From Streptomyces kronopolitis (GTDB taxonomy: Bacteria; Actinomycetota; Actinomycetes; Streptomycetales; Streptomycetaceae): a stretch of 64,000 nt of DNA. Both the position numbers and the translations under genes were made by a program. Positions 17,694 to 26,934 of the stretch are shown one piece after another (position 1 is the stretch's first letter; each line of letters begins with the position of its first letter). Below the pieces are notes generated by a model. The model did not search any database. It saw only the letters and a program-made list of their open reading frames with translations, and was not told the origin of the DNA. The stretch is from contig NZ_BMND01000018.1 in assembly GCF_014646275.1 (NCBI RefSeq), positions 1 through 64,000 on the forward strand. The letters are read 5' to 3'.

Positions 17694-19910
17694 TCACTCC
17701 TCCTCAGGCGGAGTGACAGCTACCGCTCGTGCCGCGTCGGGACCCTGTTCCAGCAGCACCGCGAAGCCGTCATCGTCCAGCACGGGGACCTTCAACTGCA
17801 TGGCCTTGTCGTACTTCGAACCCGGGTTGTCGCCCACCACTACGAATCCGGTCTTCTTCGAAACGGAACCGGTCACCTTCGCTCCGAGGTTCTGGAGGGC
17901 CTCTTTCGCGCCATCTCTGGTGTGTGACTGAAGTGTGCCCGTTACGACGACGGTGACGCCTTCGAGGGGCCGCGGACCCTCGTCGCCCTTGTGTTCCTCC
18001 TCCATCCGGACACCGGCGGCGCGCCAGCTCTCGATGATCTGCTGGTGCCAGTCCACGGCGAACCACTGCTTCAGGGAGGCGGCGATGGTGGCCCCGACGC
18101 CGTCCACGGCGGCCAGCTCCGTCTCGTCGGCGTCCCTGATGCGGTCGAGGGAGCGGAACTCCCGGGCCAGCGCCTCGGCGGCCACCGGACCCACGTGCCG
18201 GATCGACAGGCCGGTGATGACGCGGGCCAGCGGGCGCTGCTTGGCCGCCTCGATGTTCTTCAGCATGGCCAGCGCGTTCTTTTTCGGCTCGCCCTTCTGA
18301 TTGGCGAAAAAGGTGACAACCTTTTCCTCGCCGGTCTTCGGATCCCGCTTGGGCAGACCCGAATCGGGGTCCAGGACATAGGACTTGATGGGCAGCAGCT
18401 GCTCGATGTCGAGGCCGAAAAGATCTCCCTCGTCCTTCAGCGGCGGCTCCGCGGGCTCCAGCGGCTGGCTGAGGGCCGTGGCCGCGACATAGCCGAAGTT
18501 CTCGATGTCCAGGCACTTGCGGCCGGCGAGGTAGAACAGCCGCTCGCGGATCTGGGCGGGGCAGGCGCGGGCGTTGGGGCACCGCAGGTCGATGTCCCCC
18601 TCCTTGGCGGGCTGCAGCGCCGTCCCGCACTCGGGGCACTCGGCCGGCATCACGAACTCCCGCTCGCTGCCGTCCCGCAGATCCACCACCGGGCCGAGGA
18701 TCTCCGGGATGACGTCACCGGCCTTGCGGATCACGACGGTGTCGCCGATGAACACGCCCTTGGCCTTGACCACGTCCTGGTTGTGCAGCGTGGCGAACTC
18801 CACCTCGGAGCCCGCCACCGTCACCGGTTCGACCACGGCGTATGGCGTGACCCGGCCCGTACGGCCGACGCCGACGCGGATGTCGACCAGCTTGGTGTTG
18901 ACCTCCTCCGGCGGGTACTTCCAGGCGATGGCCCAGCGCGGGGCGCGCGAGGTGGAGCCCAGCCGCCCCTGGAGCCGGATCTCGTCCAGCTTGACGACCA
19001 CGCCGTCGATCTCGTGCTCGACGGCCGTACGGCGGGTTTCGGCGTCGCCGTAGTGGGCGATGAACGCGCGTACCGCCGCCAGGGAGTCGACGACCTCGTT
19101 GTGCGTGGCCGTCGGCAGGCCCCACTCCTTGAGCAGGTCGTAGGCCTGCGACTGGCGGTCGATCTCCAGGCCCTGGCGGGCGCCGACGCCGTGGACGACC
19201 ATGTGCAGCGGGCGGCCGGCGGTGACCTTGGGGTCCTTCTGCCGCAGCGAACCGGCCGCGGCGTTACGGGGGTTGGCGAACGGCGGCTTGCCCTCGGCGA
19301 CCAGCCGCTCGTTGAGCTCCAGGAACTTCTCCATCGGGAAGAAGACCTCCCCGCGCACCTCGACCAGCTCCGGGACCCGCTCGCCCGTCAGACGGTGCGG
19401 GATCTCGGCGATCGTGCGGACGTTGGGGGTGATGTCCTCGCCCGTCCGGCCGTCCCCGCGGGTGGCGGCGCGGGTCAGCCGGCCCTGCTCGTAGGTGAGA
19501 TTGACCGCCAGGCCGTCGACCTTCAGCTCGCACAGGAAGTGGTAGCCGGCGCTCCGGGGGTCGCCGCCCAGCTCACCGGCGAGCCGCTCGGCCCAGGCGG
19601 CCAACTCCTCGTCGTCGAAGGCGTTGTCCAGCGAGAGCATCCGCTCGCGGTGCTCGACCTCGGTGAACTCCGTGGCGTACGCGCCGGCGACCTTCTGGGT
19701 CGGGGAATCAGGGGTGCGCAGCGAGGGATGCTCGTCCTCCAGGGCCTCCAGGGAGCGCAGCAGCCGGTCGAACTCCGCGTCGCTGACGACCGGGGCGTCC
19801 TTCACGTAATACCGGAAGCGGTGCTCCTCGATCTGCTCAGCGAGCTGCGCGTGCTTCTCCCGCGCCGCCGCGGGCACGTCGGATTCCGCTGCGTGCTGTT
19901 CGCCAGCCAC
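17694..19910 (-). CDS. ligA: NAD+-dependent DNA ligase
   Basis: A 738-aa replicative ligase that seals nicks using NAD+. Domains in order: Ia (HRFRYYVKDAPVVSD), adenylation domain with catalytic Lys130 in ELKVDGLA, OB fold, Cys4 zinc finger (CPECG ... CPN ... CPAQ, about 420-445), helix-hairpin-helix, and C-terminal BRCT (about 655-738, GVTVVVTGTL). GTG 19910 follows GGGAGGA. Length is slightly above the usual 670-700 because of an insertion near residue 490-520. The upstream MetE-like gene ends 32 nt away on the same strand, so co-transcription is likely. Confidence 0.97.
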   Translation of the reverse strand: MAGEQHAAESDVPAAAREKHAQLAEQIEEHRFRYYVKDAPVVSDAEFDRLLRSLEALEDEHPSLRTPDSPTQKVAGAYATEFTEVEHRERMLSLDNAFDDEELAAWAERLAGELGGDPRSAGYHFLCELKVDGLAVNLTYEQGRLTRAATRGDGRTGEDITPNVRTIAEIPHRLTGERVPELVEVRGEVFFPMEKFLELNERLVAEGKPPFANPRNAAAGSLRQKDPKVTAGRPLHMVVHGVGARQGLEIDRQSQAYDLLKEWGLPTATHNEVVDSLAAVRAFIAHYGDAETRRTAVEHEIDGVVVKLDEIRLQGRLGSTSRAPRWAIAWKYPPEEVNTKLVDIRVGVGRTGRVTPYAVVEPVTVAGSEVEFATLHNQDVVKAKGVFIGDTVVIRKAGDVIPEILGPVVDLRDGSEREFVMPAECPECGTALQPAKEGDIDLRCPNARACPAQIRERLFYLAGRKCLDIENFGYVAATALSQPLEPAEPPLKDEGDLFGLDIEQLLPIKSYVLDPDSGLPKRDPKTGEEKVVTFFANQKGEPKKNALAMLKNIEAAKQRPLARVITGLSIRHVGPVAAEALAREFRSLDRIRDADETELAAVDGVGATIAASLKQWFAVDWHQQIIESWRAAGVRMEEEHKGDEGPRPLEGVTVVVTGTLQSHTRDGAKEALQNLGAKVTGSVSKKTGFVVVGDNPGSKYDKAMQLKVPVLDDDGFAVLLEQGPDAARAVAVTPPEEE

Positions 19911-19941
19911 CGTCTTGTCCTCCCGTGGTCCTTGAGTGCGG

Positions 19942-20955
19942 TCACTCAGGGTTGTCTGCGAGTGATCTCGCCGCCCGGACGCAGTGCGCAAGCGCGGAGC
20001 GGGCATAAGCGGGCGAAGCGCCCGCGAGCCCGCACGCGGGAGTGATCACCACGGACTCGCTCAGAGTCCCCGGCGTCAGCCCCAGCCTGCGCCACAGCGT
20101 CCTGACACCCATGACGCTACCGGCAGGGTCTGACAATGGACCGTCCACGCCCGGCACCACGCCAGCGAACAGCCGCGTCCCGCCCTCGACGGCCTCCCCG
20201 ACCGCCTCCCCCTCACGCTCGGTGAGCAGCGAGAAATCGAACGAGATCCCCGCGACACCGGCGCGCCGCAGCAGCCCGAAGGGCACCTCGGGGGCGCACG
20301 AATGGACGACCACGGGGCCGCCGTCCGCCACCGCGACCAGATCGCGCAGCGCGCCCTCGACGATCGAGCGGTCCACGGCCCGGTGGGTGCGGTAGCCGCT
20401 GGCGGTCTTCACCCGCCCCTGGAGCACCGCCGTCAGCGACGGCTCGTCGAGCTGCAGCACGACCTGGGCGCCCGGCACCCGCCGCCGTACGTCCGCGAGA
20501 TGGCCGCGCAGCCCCTCCGCCAGGGACGCCGCGAGATCCCGGCAGGCCCCGGGGTCGCCGACCGCCGCCTCGCCGCCCCGCAGTTCCAGGGCGGTGGCCA
20601 GGGTCCACGGGCCGACCGCGGAGACCTTCAGCGCCCCCTCGTACCCCTGGGTGAACTCCTCCAGGGCGTCGAGATCCTCCCCCAGCCAGGAGTGGGCGCG
20701 CCGGGTGTCGCGGCCCGGCCGGTCGCTGATCCGCCAGCCGCTGGGCTCCACATGGCCGTAGACCTCGACGAGCATCCCGAGGGTCCGCCCGATCATGTCG
20801 GCGCCGGGCCCCCGGGCCGGGAGTTCCGGCAGGTGGGGGAAGGCCTCCAGCGACCCGGTGACGGTCTTCGCCGCTTCCCGCGCGTCACCGCCCGGCATCG
20901 ATCCGACCCCGGTCGCCGCGCCCGCGGCCCACTTCTGCGTGCTGTTCTCACTCAC
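19942..20955 (-). CDS. MetE-like (cobalamin-independent) methionine synthase-family protein
   Basis: A 337-aa protein of the UROD/MetE-like barrel family, about half the length of full MetE and equivalent to its C-terminal catalytic barrel. Likely zinc ligands are visible as VVHSC (His, Cys) and the later TPACGLAG (Cys), and the N-terminal GVGSMPG phosphate-type loop is present. It may transfer a methyl group to homocysteine or a related thiol from a different donor, since the folate-binding N-terminal domain of MetE is missing. GTG start with only a weak ribosome site. It precedes ligA by 31 bp. Confidence 0.85.
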   Translation of the reverse strand: MSENSTQKWAAGAATGVGSMPGGDAREAAKTVTGSLEAFPHLPELPARGPGADMIGRTLGMLVEVYGHVEPSGWRISDRPGRDTRRAHSWLGEDLDALEEFTQGYEGALKVSAVGPWTLATALELRGGEAAVGDPGACRDLAASLAEGLRGHLADVRRRVPGAQVVLQLDEPSLTAVLQGRVKTASGYRTHRAVDRSIVEGALRDLVAVADGGPVVVHSCAPEVPFGLLRRAGVAGISFDFSLLTEREGEAVGEAVEGGTRLFAGVVPGVDGPLSDPAGSVMGVRTLWRRLGLTPGTLSESVVITPACGLAGASPAYARSALAHCVRAARSLADNPE

Positions 20956-21052
20956 CCAGGCAGGGTATGCGGCGACGCACCGGCCGCAGTGCGGCGGGAC
21001 GGGCGGCGCGGGGCCGCGGCCGCCCTGCGGGCCCGGTCTTCACGCCCGCCCT

Positions 21053-21138
21053 TCACGGCCGGTGCACGTGCCGGTCCGGTTCACGGCCGGGTGCGCGTGC
21101 CGGTCCGATTCACGCACGGGTGCGCGTGCCGGTCCGGC
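21053..21138. repeat. Three tandem copies of a ~29-bp unit
   Basis: Units at 21053-21080, 21081-21109 and 21110-21138 share the pattern TCACG, 6-7 variable bases, GTGC-CGTGCCGGTCCG. They fill part of the 231-bp gap between the SDR gene and the MetE-like gene. No protein or operator meaning is evident; it may be a VNTR. Confidence 0.75.
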
Positions 21139-21186
21139 CGGTCATCGCTGCTCCGGTCTGCGGCACCCCGGCCCCGAACGCGGCGG

Positions 21187-21876
21187 CTAGCGGCCCGGCC
21201 GCACCGACACGTCGTTGAGCTCCGCGTCCCGCGGCAGATCGAGGGCCGTGAGGATGGCCGTCGCCACCGACTCCGGGTCGATCCAGCGGGACGCGTCGTA
21301 CTCCTTGCCCTCCTGCCGGTGGGTGCTCTCCTGCATTGGCGTGGCCGTGCGCCCCGGGTAGACCGACGTCACCCGGATCCCGTTGTCGTGCTCCTCCGCG
21401 CGCAGCGAGTCGGCCAGCGCCTTCAGACCGTGCTTGCTCGCCGCGTAGGCGCCCCACTCGGCGCGCGCGCTCAGCCCGGCACCGGAGTTGACGAAGACGA
21501 CATGGCCCTTGGCGACGCGCACCAGCGGCAGCAGCATCCGGGTCAGCTCGGCGGGCGCGACCAGATTGGCGGCCAGCTGCCGCTGCCAGGCCTTGGCCGG
21601 CAGATCGCCGACCGCGCCCAGCTCGATCACGCCGGCGCTGTGCACCAGGGAGTCGATACGGTCCGGCAGCGGCTGCTGCCCGAAGGCCCACGACAGCTTC
21701 TCGGGGTGCGCGAGGTCACCGACGAGCGTGCGGGCGCCGGGGAACTGCTCGGCCAGCTCCTTCGCCCGGACCGCGTTGCGCGCCAGCAGCCACAGGTCCT
21801 CCCCGCGCTCCGCGAGCCGCCGTGCGACCGCCGCTCCGATGCCCGACCCTGCGCCCGTGATCAAGTGCGTACCCAT
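21187..21876 (-). CDS. Short-chain dehydrogenase/reductase
   Basis: A 229-aa classical SDR. The Rossmann motif TGAGSGIG is at residues 7-14 and the catalytic residues are Ser131, Tyr144 and Lys148 (YAASK). Basic residues near position 33-38 suggest NADP(H) preference, an inference only. It is shorter than the usual 250 aa but complete. ATG 21876. Substrate is unknown and the neighbours give no pathway. Confidence 0.88.
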   Translation of the reverse strand: MGTHLITGAGSGIGAAVARRLAERGEDLWLLARNAVRAKELAEQFPGARTLVGDLAHPEKLSWAFGQQPLPDRIDSLVHSAGVIELGAVGDLPAKAWQRQLAANLVAPAELTRMLLPLVRVAKGHVVFVNSGAGLSARAEWGAYAASKHGLKALADSLRAEEHDNGIRVTSVYPGRTATPMQESTHRQEGKEYDASRWIDPESVATAILTALDLPRDAELNDVSVRPGR

Positions 21877-21905
21877 GGGGTGATCCTAACGAGCGGGGGA
21901 CGGGA

Positions 21906-22010
21906 CGCCGCGGAGTGGAGGGAGACCGGACGGAGAGCGGAGCGAGAGCGGGCGGACAGTGGAGCGGGAGCGGGCCGGATAGGGGAGTGGGAGCGGCCGG
22001 GGCCAGGGGA
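21906..22010. repeat. Purine-rich GGAGCG-type low-complexity tract
   Basis: The 160-bp gap between the SDR gene and the LOG gene consists largely of imperfect GGAG(C/T)GGGAGCGG-like repeats, almost all purine on the plus strand. No gene is seen in it. Confidence 0.6.
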
Positions 22011-22036
22011 GCGCGGGGGTCGTCGGAACGGCGCGT

Positions 22037-22579
22037 TCAAGCACCGTCGCCCGCGCGCTCCGCCAGGTACGCCAGCGCGCCGGCGCCGTCCGCCGCGAAG
22101 AAGACCAGGTCGACGAGCGGCATCGGCAAGAACCCCTCCGACTCCATCCGCCGGAACTGCTCCTGCAACCCGTCATAGAAACCGGCGGTGTTCAGCAGCA
22201 CCACGGGCTTGGTGTGCAGTCCGTGCTTGCGCAGCTCCAGGATCTCGGTGGCCTCGTCCAGGGTGCCCATCCCGCCGACCATGACGACGATGGCGTCGGC
22301 GCGCGCCAGCATCTGCGCCTTCCGCTCGGCGAGATCCTTGGTGACGACCATCTCGTCGGCCCCCGCACGCGCCTTGTGCGCCAGGAACTCCACGGAGACG
22401 CCGATCAGCTTCCCGCCGGCCTGCTGCACCCCGTCGGCCATGACCTTCATCAGGCCGGTGTCCGAACCGCCCCAGACCAGCGCATGCCCGCCCTCACCCA
22501 TCAACTCGGCGAACCGGCGGGCGGGAAGGACATAGCGGTCGTCGAGGTCGGCGGCGGAACAGAAGACGCAGATGTTCAT
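22037..22579 (-). CDS. LOG-family phosphoribohydrolase
   Basis: A 180-aa Rossmann-like protein of the LOG (lonely guy) family, whose members cleave the ribose-phosphate bond of nucleotide 5'-monophosphates, including cytokinin precursors. The signature PGGxGTxxE appears as VGGMGTLDE, with Val replacing Pro. The N-terminal CVFCSA motif is conserved. Length is normal. ATG 22579. In bacteria the physiological substrate is usually a nucleotide or an unknown metabolite. Confidence 0.88.
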   Translation of the reverse strand: MNICVFCSAADLDDRYVLPARRFAELMGEGGHALVWGGSDTGLMKVMADGVQQAGGKLIGVSVEFLAHKARAGADEMVVTKDLAERKAQMLARADAIVVMVGGMGTLDEATEILELRKHGLHTKPVVLLNTAGFYDGLQEQFRRMESEGFLPMPLVDLVFFAADGAGALAYLAERAGDGA

Positions 22580-22651
22580 GCGGCCACGATACGAGCCGGG
22601 CGGCGGGGGTGCCGGGGGCTGTGGATAACCGGGGCTCGTCGTCGAGGCCGC

Positions 22652-22703
22652 GGAGTGGGCGGGGCGCCTCGCAGGGCGCTCCGAGCTCCGCCCCGCCCAC
22701 TCC
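22652..22703 (-). terminator. Strong hairpin after gdhA
   Basis: The 13-nt arms GGAGTGGGCGGGG (22652-22664) and CCCCGCCCACTCC (22691-22703) pair perfectly. The hairpin starts 6 nt past the gdhA stop and separates gdhA from the LOG gene downstream. Confidence 0.85.
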
Positions 22704-22709
22704 CCCGGA

Positions 22710-24086
22710 TCAGATCAATCCCTGGTCCAGCATCGCGTCCGCCACCCGCTCGAAGCCCGCGATGTTGGCGCCCGCGACGTAGTCACCGGGCAGGCCGAAG
22801 CGCTCCGCGGTCTCGTAGCAGCGCTGGTGGATCCCGCGCATGATCGTCGCGAGTTCGCCCTCCGTGCGCTCGAAGGCCCATGCCTCCCGGGAGGAGTTCT
22901 GCCGCATCTCCAGCGCGCTGGTCGCCACGCCGCCCGCGTTGGCGGCCTTACCGGGGCCGAAGGCCACCCCGGCCGCCTTCAGGAGCGACACCGCCTCGGG
23001 CGTCGTCGGCATGTTGGCGCCCTCGGAGACGGCCTTGACGCCGTTGCGGACCAGGATCCGGGCGGCGTCCTCGTCCAGCTCGTTCTGGGTCGCCGACGGG
23101 AGCGCCACATCGCAGGCCACGTCCCACACCCGCCCACCGGGCACATAGGTGGCCGACACCCCGCGCCGCTGGGCGTACTCGCTGATCCGGCCGCGCTCGA
23201 CCTCCTTGATCTGCCGCAGCAGGGCCAGGTCGATGCCCTTCTCGTCGACGACGTAGCCGCCGGAGTCCGAGCAGGTCAGCACGTTGGCGCCGAGCGCCTG
23301 GGCCTTCTCGATGGTGTAGATCGCGACGTTGCCGGACCCCGAGACCACCACCTGCTGCCCGTCCAGCTCCTCGCCGCGCTGCCGGAGCATCTCCTCGGTG
23401 AACAGCACGTTCCCGTAGCCGGTGGCCTCGGTGCGGGCCTTGGAGCCGCCCCAGGCCAGCCCCTTGCCGGTGAGGACACCGGCCTCCCAGCGGTTGGTGA
23501 TCTTCCGGTACTGGCCGAAGAGGTAGCCGATCTCGCGGCCGCCGACGCCGATGTCGCCCGCCGGTACGTCGGTGTGCTCCCCGAGGTGGCGGTACAGCTC
23601 CGTCATGAACGACTGGCAGAAGCGCATGACTTCGGCGTCGGACCTGCCGTGCGGGTCGAAGTCGCTGCCGCCCTTGCCGCCGCCGATGTTCAGCCCGGTC
23701 AGGGAGTTCTTGAAAATCTGTTCGAAGCCGAGGAACTTCACGATCCCCAGGTTCACCGACGCGTGGAAGCGCAGACCGCCCTTGTACGGGCCGAGCGCGC
23801 TGTTGAATTCCACCCGGAAGCCCCGGTTGACGTGGATCGCCCCGGAATCGTCCTGCCAGGGGACGCGGAACATGATCTGCCGCTCGGGCTCGCAGATCCG
23901 CTCCAGGATCTTCGCCTCGGCGAGCTCCGGGCGGGCCGCCAGCGCGGGGGCCAGCGTCTCCAGGACCTCCAGAGCCGCCTGGTGGAACTCGGGCTCCCCG
24001 GGATTGCGCCGGACCAGCTCGGCGTACAGGGATGCCGGCCCGGCCTGATGAGCGCCGGGCTTGACCTCAGATTGCACAGTCGACAT
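22710..24086 (-). CDS. gdhA: NADP-specific glutamate dehydrogenase
   Basis: A 458-aa hexameric-type glutamate dehydrogenase (2-oxoglutarate + ammonium + NADPH to glutamate). The substrate-binding GPYKGGLRFH and the catalytic-lysine motif GGGKGGSDFDP are intact, as is the SGSGNVA dinucleotide fold. ATG 24086 gives the start MSTVQSEV, preceded by GGAAG. It is monocistronic with its own terminator. Nitrogen control by GlnR is usual for Streptomyces gdhA, but no clear GlnR box was found in the leader. Confidence 0.96.
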   Translation of the reverse strand: MSTVQSEVKPGAHQAGPASLYAELVRRNPGEPEFHQAALEVLETLAPALAARPELAEAKILERICEPERQIMFRVPWQDDSGAIHVNRGFRVEFNSALGPYKGGLRFHASVNLGIVKFLGFEQIFKNSLTGLNIGGGKGGSDFDPHGRSDAEVMRFCQSFMTELYRHLGEHTDVPAGDIGVGGREIGYLFGQYRKITNRWEAGVLTGKGLAWGGSKARTEATGYGNVLFTEEMLRQRGEELDGQQVVVSGSGNVAIYTIEKAQALGANVLTCSDSGGYVVDEKGIDLALLRQIKEVERGRISEYAQRRGVSATYVPGGRVWDVACDVALPSATQNELDEDAARILVRNGVKAVSEGANMPTTPEAVSLLKAAGVAFGPGKAANAGGVATSALEMRQNSSREAWAFERTEGELATIMRGIHQRCYETAERFGLPGDYVAGANIAGFERVADAMLDQGLI

Positions 24087-24469
24087 GACTTCCGTTCCCT
24101 TCGTGGCCGCGGAAAGGCCGTCTGCGGTCCGGAAACCTGACGACCCATCACACGCACGGAAACGTCTGTGCGCGCATGTCGTCACCAGTCCTCGCCCGGC
24201 AGCCGCCGACGCCCTGTCGCACCGCCGACACTATGGGGCAACATCGCGCCGATCGACTGTGGGATGCGCGACACGTCGATCACGTACGCCCTTGGCAGGC
24301 TCCCCGGCCGCGCCCCGGCACCGCCCCATGCCCGCAGGTCAACGCGTCGCCGCCGGTCACCGGGGACCGCACGGCGCCCCCGCGCGCTGTGCGGGACCTC
24401 ACAGTTGACCGCCCCCCACTCGGCCGACCCCGCACCGGTTGACGAGGCGGTCGCCGAACCCCGGTCCGC
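24087..24469. other. 383-bp intergenic region upstream of gdhA
   Basis: No gene is seen. The region lies between gdhA (starting at 24086) and the stop of the VC0807 gene at 24470, and must carry the gdhA promoter. A TATAGTGT-like minus-strand element near 24230 is a weak -10 candidate. Reading frames here lack ribosome sites and codon bias. Confidence 0.5.
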
Positions 24470-25234
24470 TCAGCCCGCGGCGCCGGCCGCCGGGGCCGCG
24501 GAGGTGACGGCTCCCGCGTCACCGGTCGCGGTCCCCGCCACCCGCTCCACCTCGGCCTTGACCATCTTCTCCATCGGGTCCGCGCAGCTGCCGCCCCCGA
24601 CGACCATCGCCACCAGGATGGCCACCACCGTCAGCACGGTCCCCAGCCAGACCATCGTGTGCACCGGGACCGTGTACGCGCCGATCCCCTTCACCACGCA
24701 CTCGGTCAGCAGCACGATCCCCCAGATCAGCGAGAACCTCCGCTCGGCCCGGCGGAACGGTACGGACCCGGCCGCCAGCCGGTCCCAGGCGGCCTCGCCG
24801 GCCGGGGCGCCCTTGGTGGCGAAGGGCTTGAGCCCCGCGGTCATCAGCGGCTTCCCCAGGTACACGGAGACGATGATCGAGATCGCGATGACGCTGCTCG
24901 TCACGCTGTCCTTGGCGAGCATCAGCCGCGGATCACCGGTCACCGTGCTGGTGGCCAGGCCCACGACGTTGACGACGAGGATCAGCAGCGCGAGGCCGTT
25001 GACGCCGGTGCGCCGCACCAGGCTCCAGACCGTGCGCAGCGCCGGCACCACACTGCTCCAGGCCAGCGCGGCCACCTCGCTCAGCCCGAACCCGTCGCTC
25101 AGGAGGTAGTACGAGGCCATCGGAACGCCGACGTCCACCACCAGCGGCAGCAGGCTCTGCACCAGCGGATTGGGCTGCTTGCCGCCCCCGGCGCCGTTGC
25201 TCTCGCTCTGCTTCCGGCTCTCGCTCTGACTCAC
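24470..25234 (-). CDS. VC0807-family integral membrane protein
   Basis: A 254-aa predicted membrane protein with about six TM helices and a hydrophilic Ser/Gln/Lys N-tail and Ala-rich C-tail. The pattern PLVVDVGVPMASYYLL near the start matches the VC0807 family, whose function is unknown. The GTG at 25234 follows GGGGGAG. It stands alone. Confidence 0.8.
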   Translation of the reverse strand: MSQSESRKQSESNGAGGGKQPNPLVQSLLPLVVDVGVPMASYYLLSDGFGLSEVAALAWSSVVPALRTVWSLVRRTGVNGLALLILVVNVVGLATSTVTGDPRLMLAKDSVTSSVIAISIIVSVYLGKPLMTAGLKPFATKGAPAGEAAWDRLAAGSVPFRRAERRFSLIWGIVLLTECVVKGIGAYTVPVHTMVWLGTVLTVVAILVAMVVGGGSCADPMEKMVKAEVERVAGTATGDAGAVTSAAPAAGAAG

Positions 25235-25394
25235 GATGGCTCCCCCGAGTTGGTTTCCTACTGCGTGTTCCCTCTACGCCTTCAGCTTCGGGCACGGCCG
25301 CCGCCCGCAACAGACTCGACCGTCCTGGCTTCCGCATGACATTTGTCAGTACGCGGATGTCGGGACGCGGGTGTCGGCGCACGGCGGTCCGGGA

Positions 25395-25736
25395 TCAGTT
25401 CCGCGCCACGCGCAGCGCATCGCTCAGCGCCTCGGCCAGCCGCCGCGAAAGGAAGCGGAACTCGCGGTCCGGCACCTTCGGATCGGCGTGCATCGCCCGT
25501 GCGTGGCGCAGTAGTTCCTCGCCGATGTCGAGCTGCATCTCCTCGATGCCGTCGGCGAGATCGGAGACCGGGCCGCCCTCACCGTCCGTGATGAGGAGGC
25601 AGGGCCGGTCGTCCGTCGTGGTCCACGGCAGCAACCTCACCTGCGTCGCGGAAGGCGCAGAAGGCGCAGAAGGCACAGAGGGTTCGGCAGGTGCCGAAGA
25701 TTCGGGACATTCGCATCGCGGTGGTTCATTCATCAT
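25395..25736 (-). CDS. Hypothetical protein divergent from XRE regulator
   Basis: A 113-aa soluble protein of unknown function. Residues 15-30 are a Ser-Ala-Pro repeat from a 9-bp DNA microrepeat (25650-25680). The rest is helical and acidic, with the segment DGIEEMQLDIGEELL. It starts at a double ATG (25736/25733), 87 bp from the divergent XRE gene, so the shared intergenic region probably serves both. Confidence 0.65.
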   Translation of the reverse strand: MMNEPPRCECPESSAPAEPSVPSAPSAPSATQVRLLPWTTTDDRPCLLITDGEGGPVSDLADGIEEMQLDIGEELLRHARAMHADPKVPDREFRFLSRRLAEALSDALRVARN

Positions 25737-25823
25737 GCGGACAAGCCTCGCCGTACGGATCTAGCCTGGCCATCGAACGGCGCCTACTGTGCGCTACCAC
25801 TCCGCAACTGTGCGAGGTGTGCA

Positions 25824-26639
25824 ATGCCCCACAACAACGAACCGCCCGTCAGCCTCAAGATCTTCGGGAAGCAGTCCCGCTTCCTGCGCGAGCAACGCGG
25901 CATGACCCGCCGTGAACTGGCCGCGCTCATCCCCTACTCCGACTCCCAGATCGCCATGGTCGAACGCGGCGAGCGGCCGCCCAAGCCGGGATACGTCGAC
26001 GCGGTGGACGCGGCGCTCGGCGCGGGCGGCGTGCTGCGCGTACTGATCCCCGACGTGGCGGAGAAGCACCACCCGGCGTGGGCCGAGGAGTACGTGAAGC
26101 TGCAGGCGGAGGCGTTGGCGCTGCATTCCTACTGCACGCACTTCCTCCATGGGTTGTTGCAGACGGAGGAGTACGCGGACGCGGTGTTCCGGTCCGTGCG
26201 GCCGAGCATGGACGGCGACGAGATCGAGCGGTCCGTACAGGCCCGCCTGGCAACGCAGATGCTGCTGACCCGCAAGCCCGCCTGCCGGATGACGTTCGTC
26301 CTGGAGGAGCCCGTACTCGGACGGAAGATGGGCGGACAGGACGTATGGGAGGGCCAGTTGAGGAACCTCCTCAAGCTCTCCGAGCTGCACAATCTCCAGC
26401 TCCAGATCATGCCGCTCGCCCGCGAGACCCACGCGGGCATGGATGGCCCGATGACACTGCTGGAGACGCCGGACCATCACACCATCGGTTACGTGGAAGG
26501 CCACCGGGGCAGCTACTTCCTCACCGAGGCCGATGACGTCAGCGTGATGAGCCACGTCTACGGCACACTGCGATCACAGGCCCTCGACGCCGAGGCGTCG
26601 CGAGCCCTCATTCAGCGTCTGCTGACAGGAGAGGCATGA
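25824..26639 (+). CDS. XRE-family regulator with DUF5753 domain
   Basis: A 271-aa regulator. Residues 10-70 form a Cro/C1 helix-turn-helix (FLREQRGMTRRELAALI), and residues 85-265 are a DUF5753 ligand/partner domain, starting around the EEYVKLQAEA helix. Such proteins in Streptomyces pair with small DUF397 proteins and control development or antibiotic output. Its TGA overlaps the ATG of the DUF397 gene (ATGA), so the two are translationally coupled. Confidence 0.9.
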   Translation: MPHNNEPPVSLKIFGKQSRFLREQRGMTRRELAALIPYSDSQIAMVERGERPPKPGYVDAVDAALGAGGVLRVLIPDVAEKHHPAWAEEYVKLQAEALALHSYCTHFLHGLLQTEEYADAVFRSVRPSMDGDEIERSVQARLATQMLLTRKPACRMTFVLEEPVLGRKMGGQDVWEGQLRNLLKLSELHNLQLQIMPLARETHAGMDGPMTLLETPDHHTIGYVEGHRGSYFLTEADDVSVMSHVYGTLRSQALDAEASRALIQRLLTGEA

Positions 26640-26890
26640 ACACCCAACTTGCGTGGTTCAAGAGCAGCTACAGCGGCGGAACGGGCGAAGCCTGCGTCGA
26701 AGTAGCCGTTGCCTGGCGGAAGTCCAGCTACAGCGGGGGCGAAGGCGAGGCCTGCGTCGAGATATCCGCCTGCCCCCACACCGTCCACATCCGCGACTCC
26801 AAGGACACCTCGTTGCCCTCCCTCGCGGTCAACCCCACCACCTGGGCGTCGTTCCTCGCATTCGCCCAGGTCGCGCCGGAAGCCGGCTGA
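26636..26890 (+). CDS. DUF397 protein with duplicated core motif
   Basis: An 84-aa partner of the XRE regulator just upstream, coupled by an ATGA overlap. The DUF397 signature W-x-KSSYSG-x-x-GEACVE occurs twice in a row: WFKSSYSGGTGEACVE near residue 7 and WRKSSYSGGEGEACVE near 27. The second copy leads into the normal DUF397 end (V-x-IRDSKD ... W-x-x-F). The first looks like a tandem duplication of about 60 bp. DUF397 proteins probably modulate their regulator; the mechanism is not established. Confidence 0.88.
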   Translation: MNTQLAWFKSSYSGGTGEACVEVAVAWRKSSYSGGEGEACVEISACPHTVHIRDSKDTSLPSLAVNPTTWASFLAFAQVAPEAG

Positions 26891-26934
26891 CCGGACACCG
26901 GTGGGGCGGCACCAGGTTCCGCCCCACCGTCCGG
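26891..26934 (+). terminator. Terminator after XRE/DUF397 pair
   Basis: An 11-bp perfect stem (CGGTGGGGCGG, 26899-26909, with CCGCCCCACCG, 26919-26929) is extended by CCGGA/TCCGG. It starts immediately after the DUF397 stop. Confidence 0.8.

Noticed and set aside
21053..21138. CRISPR-like array
   Set aside because: Only three contiguous copies without spacers and no cas genes in the window.
22614..22640. Replication-origin-like DnaA box TGTGGATAA near 22619
   Set aside because: One isolated box without a cluster, and no dnaA or dnaN neighbours.
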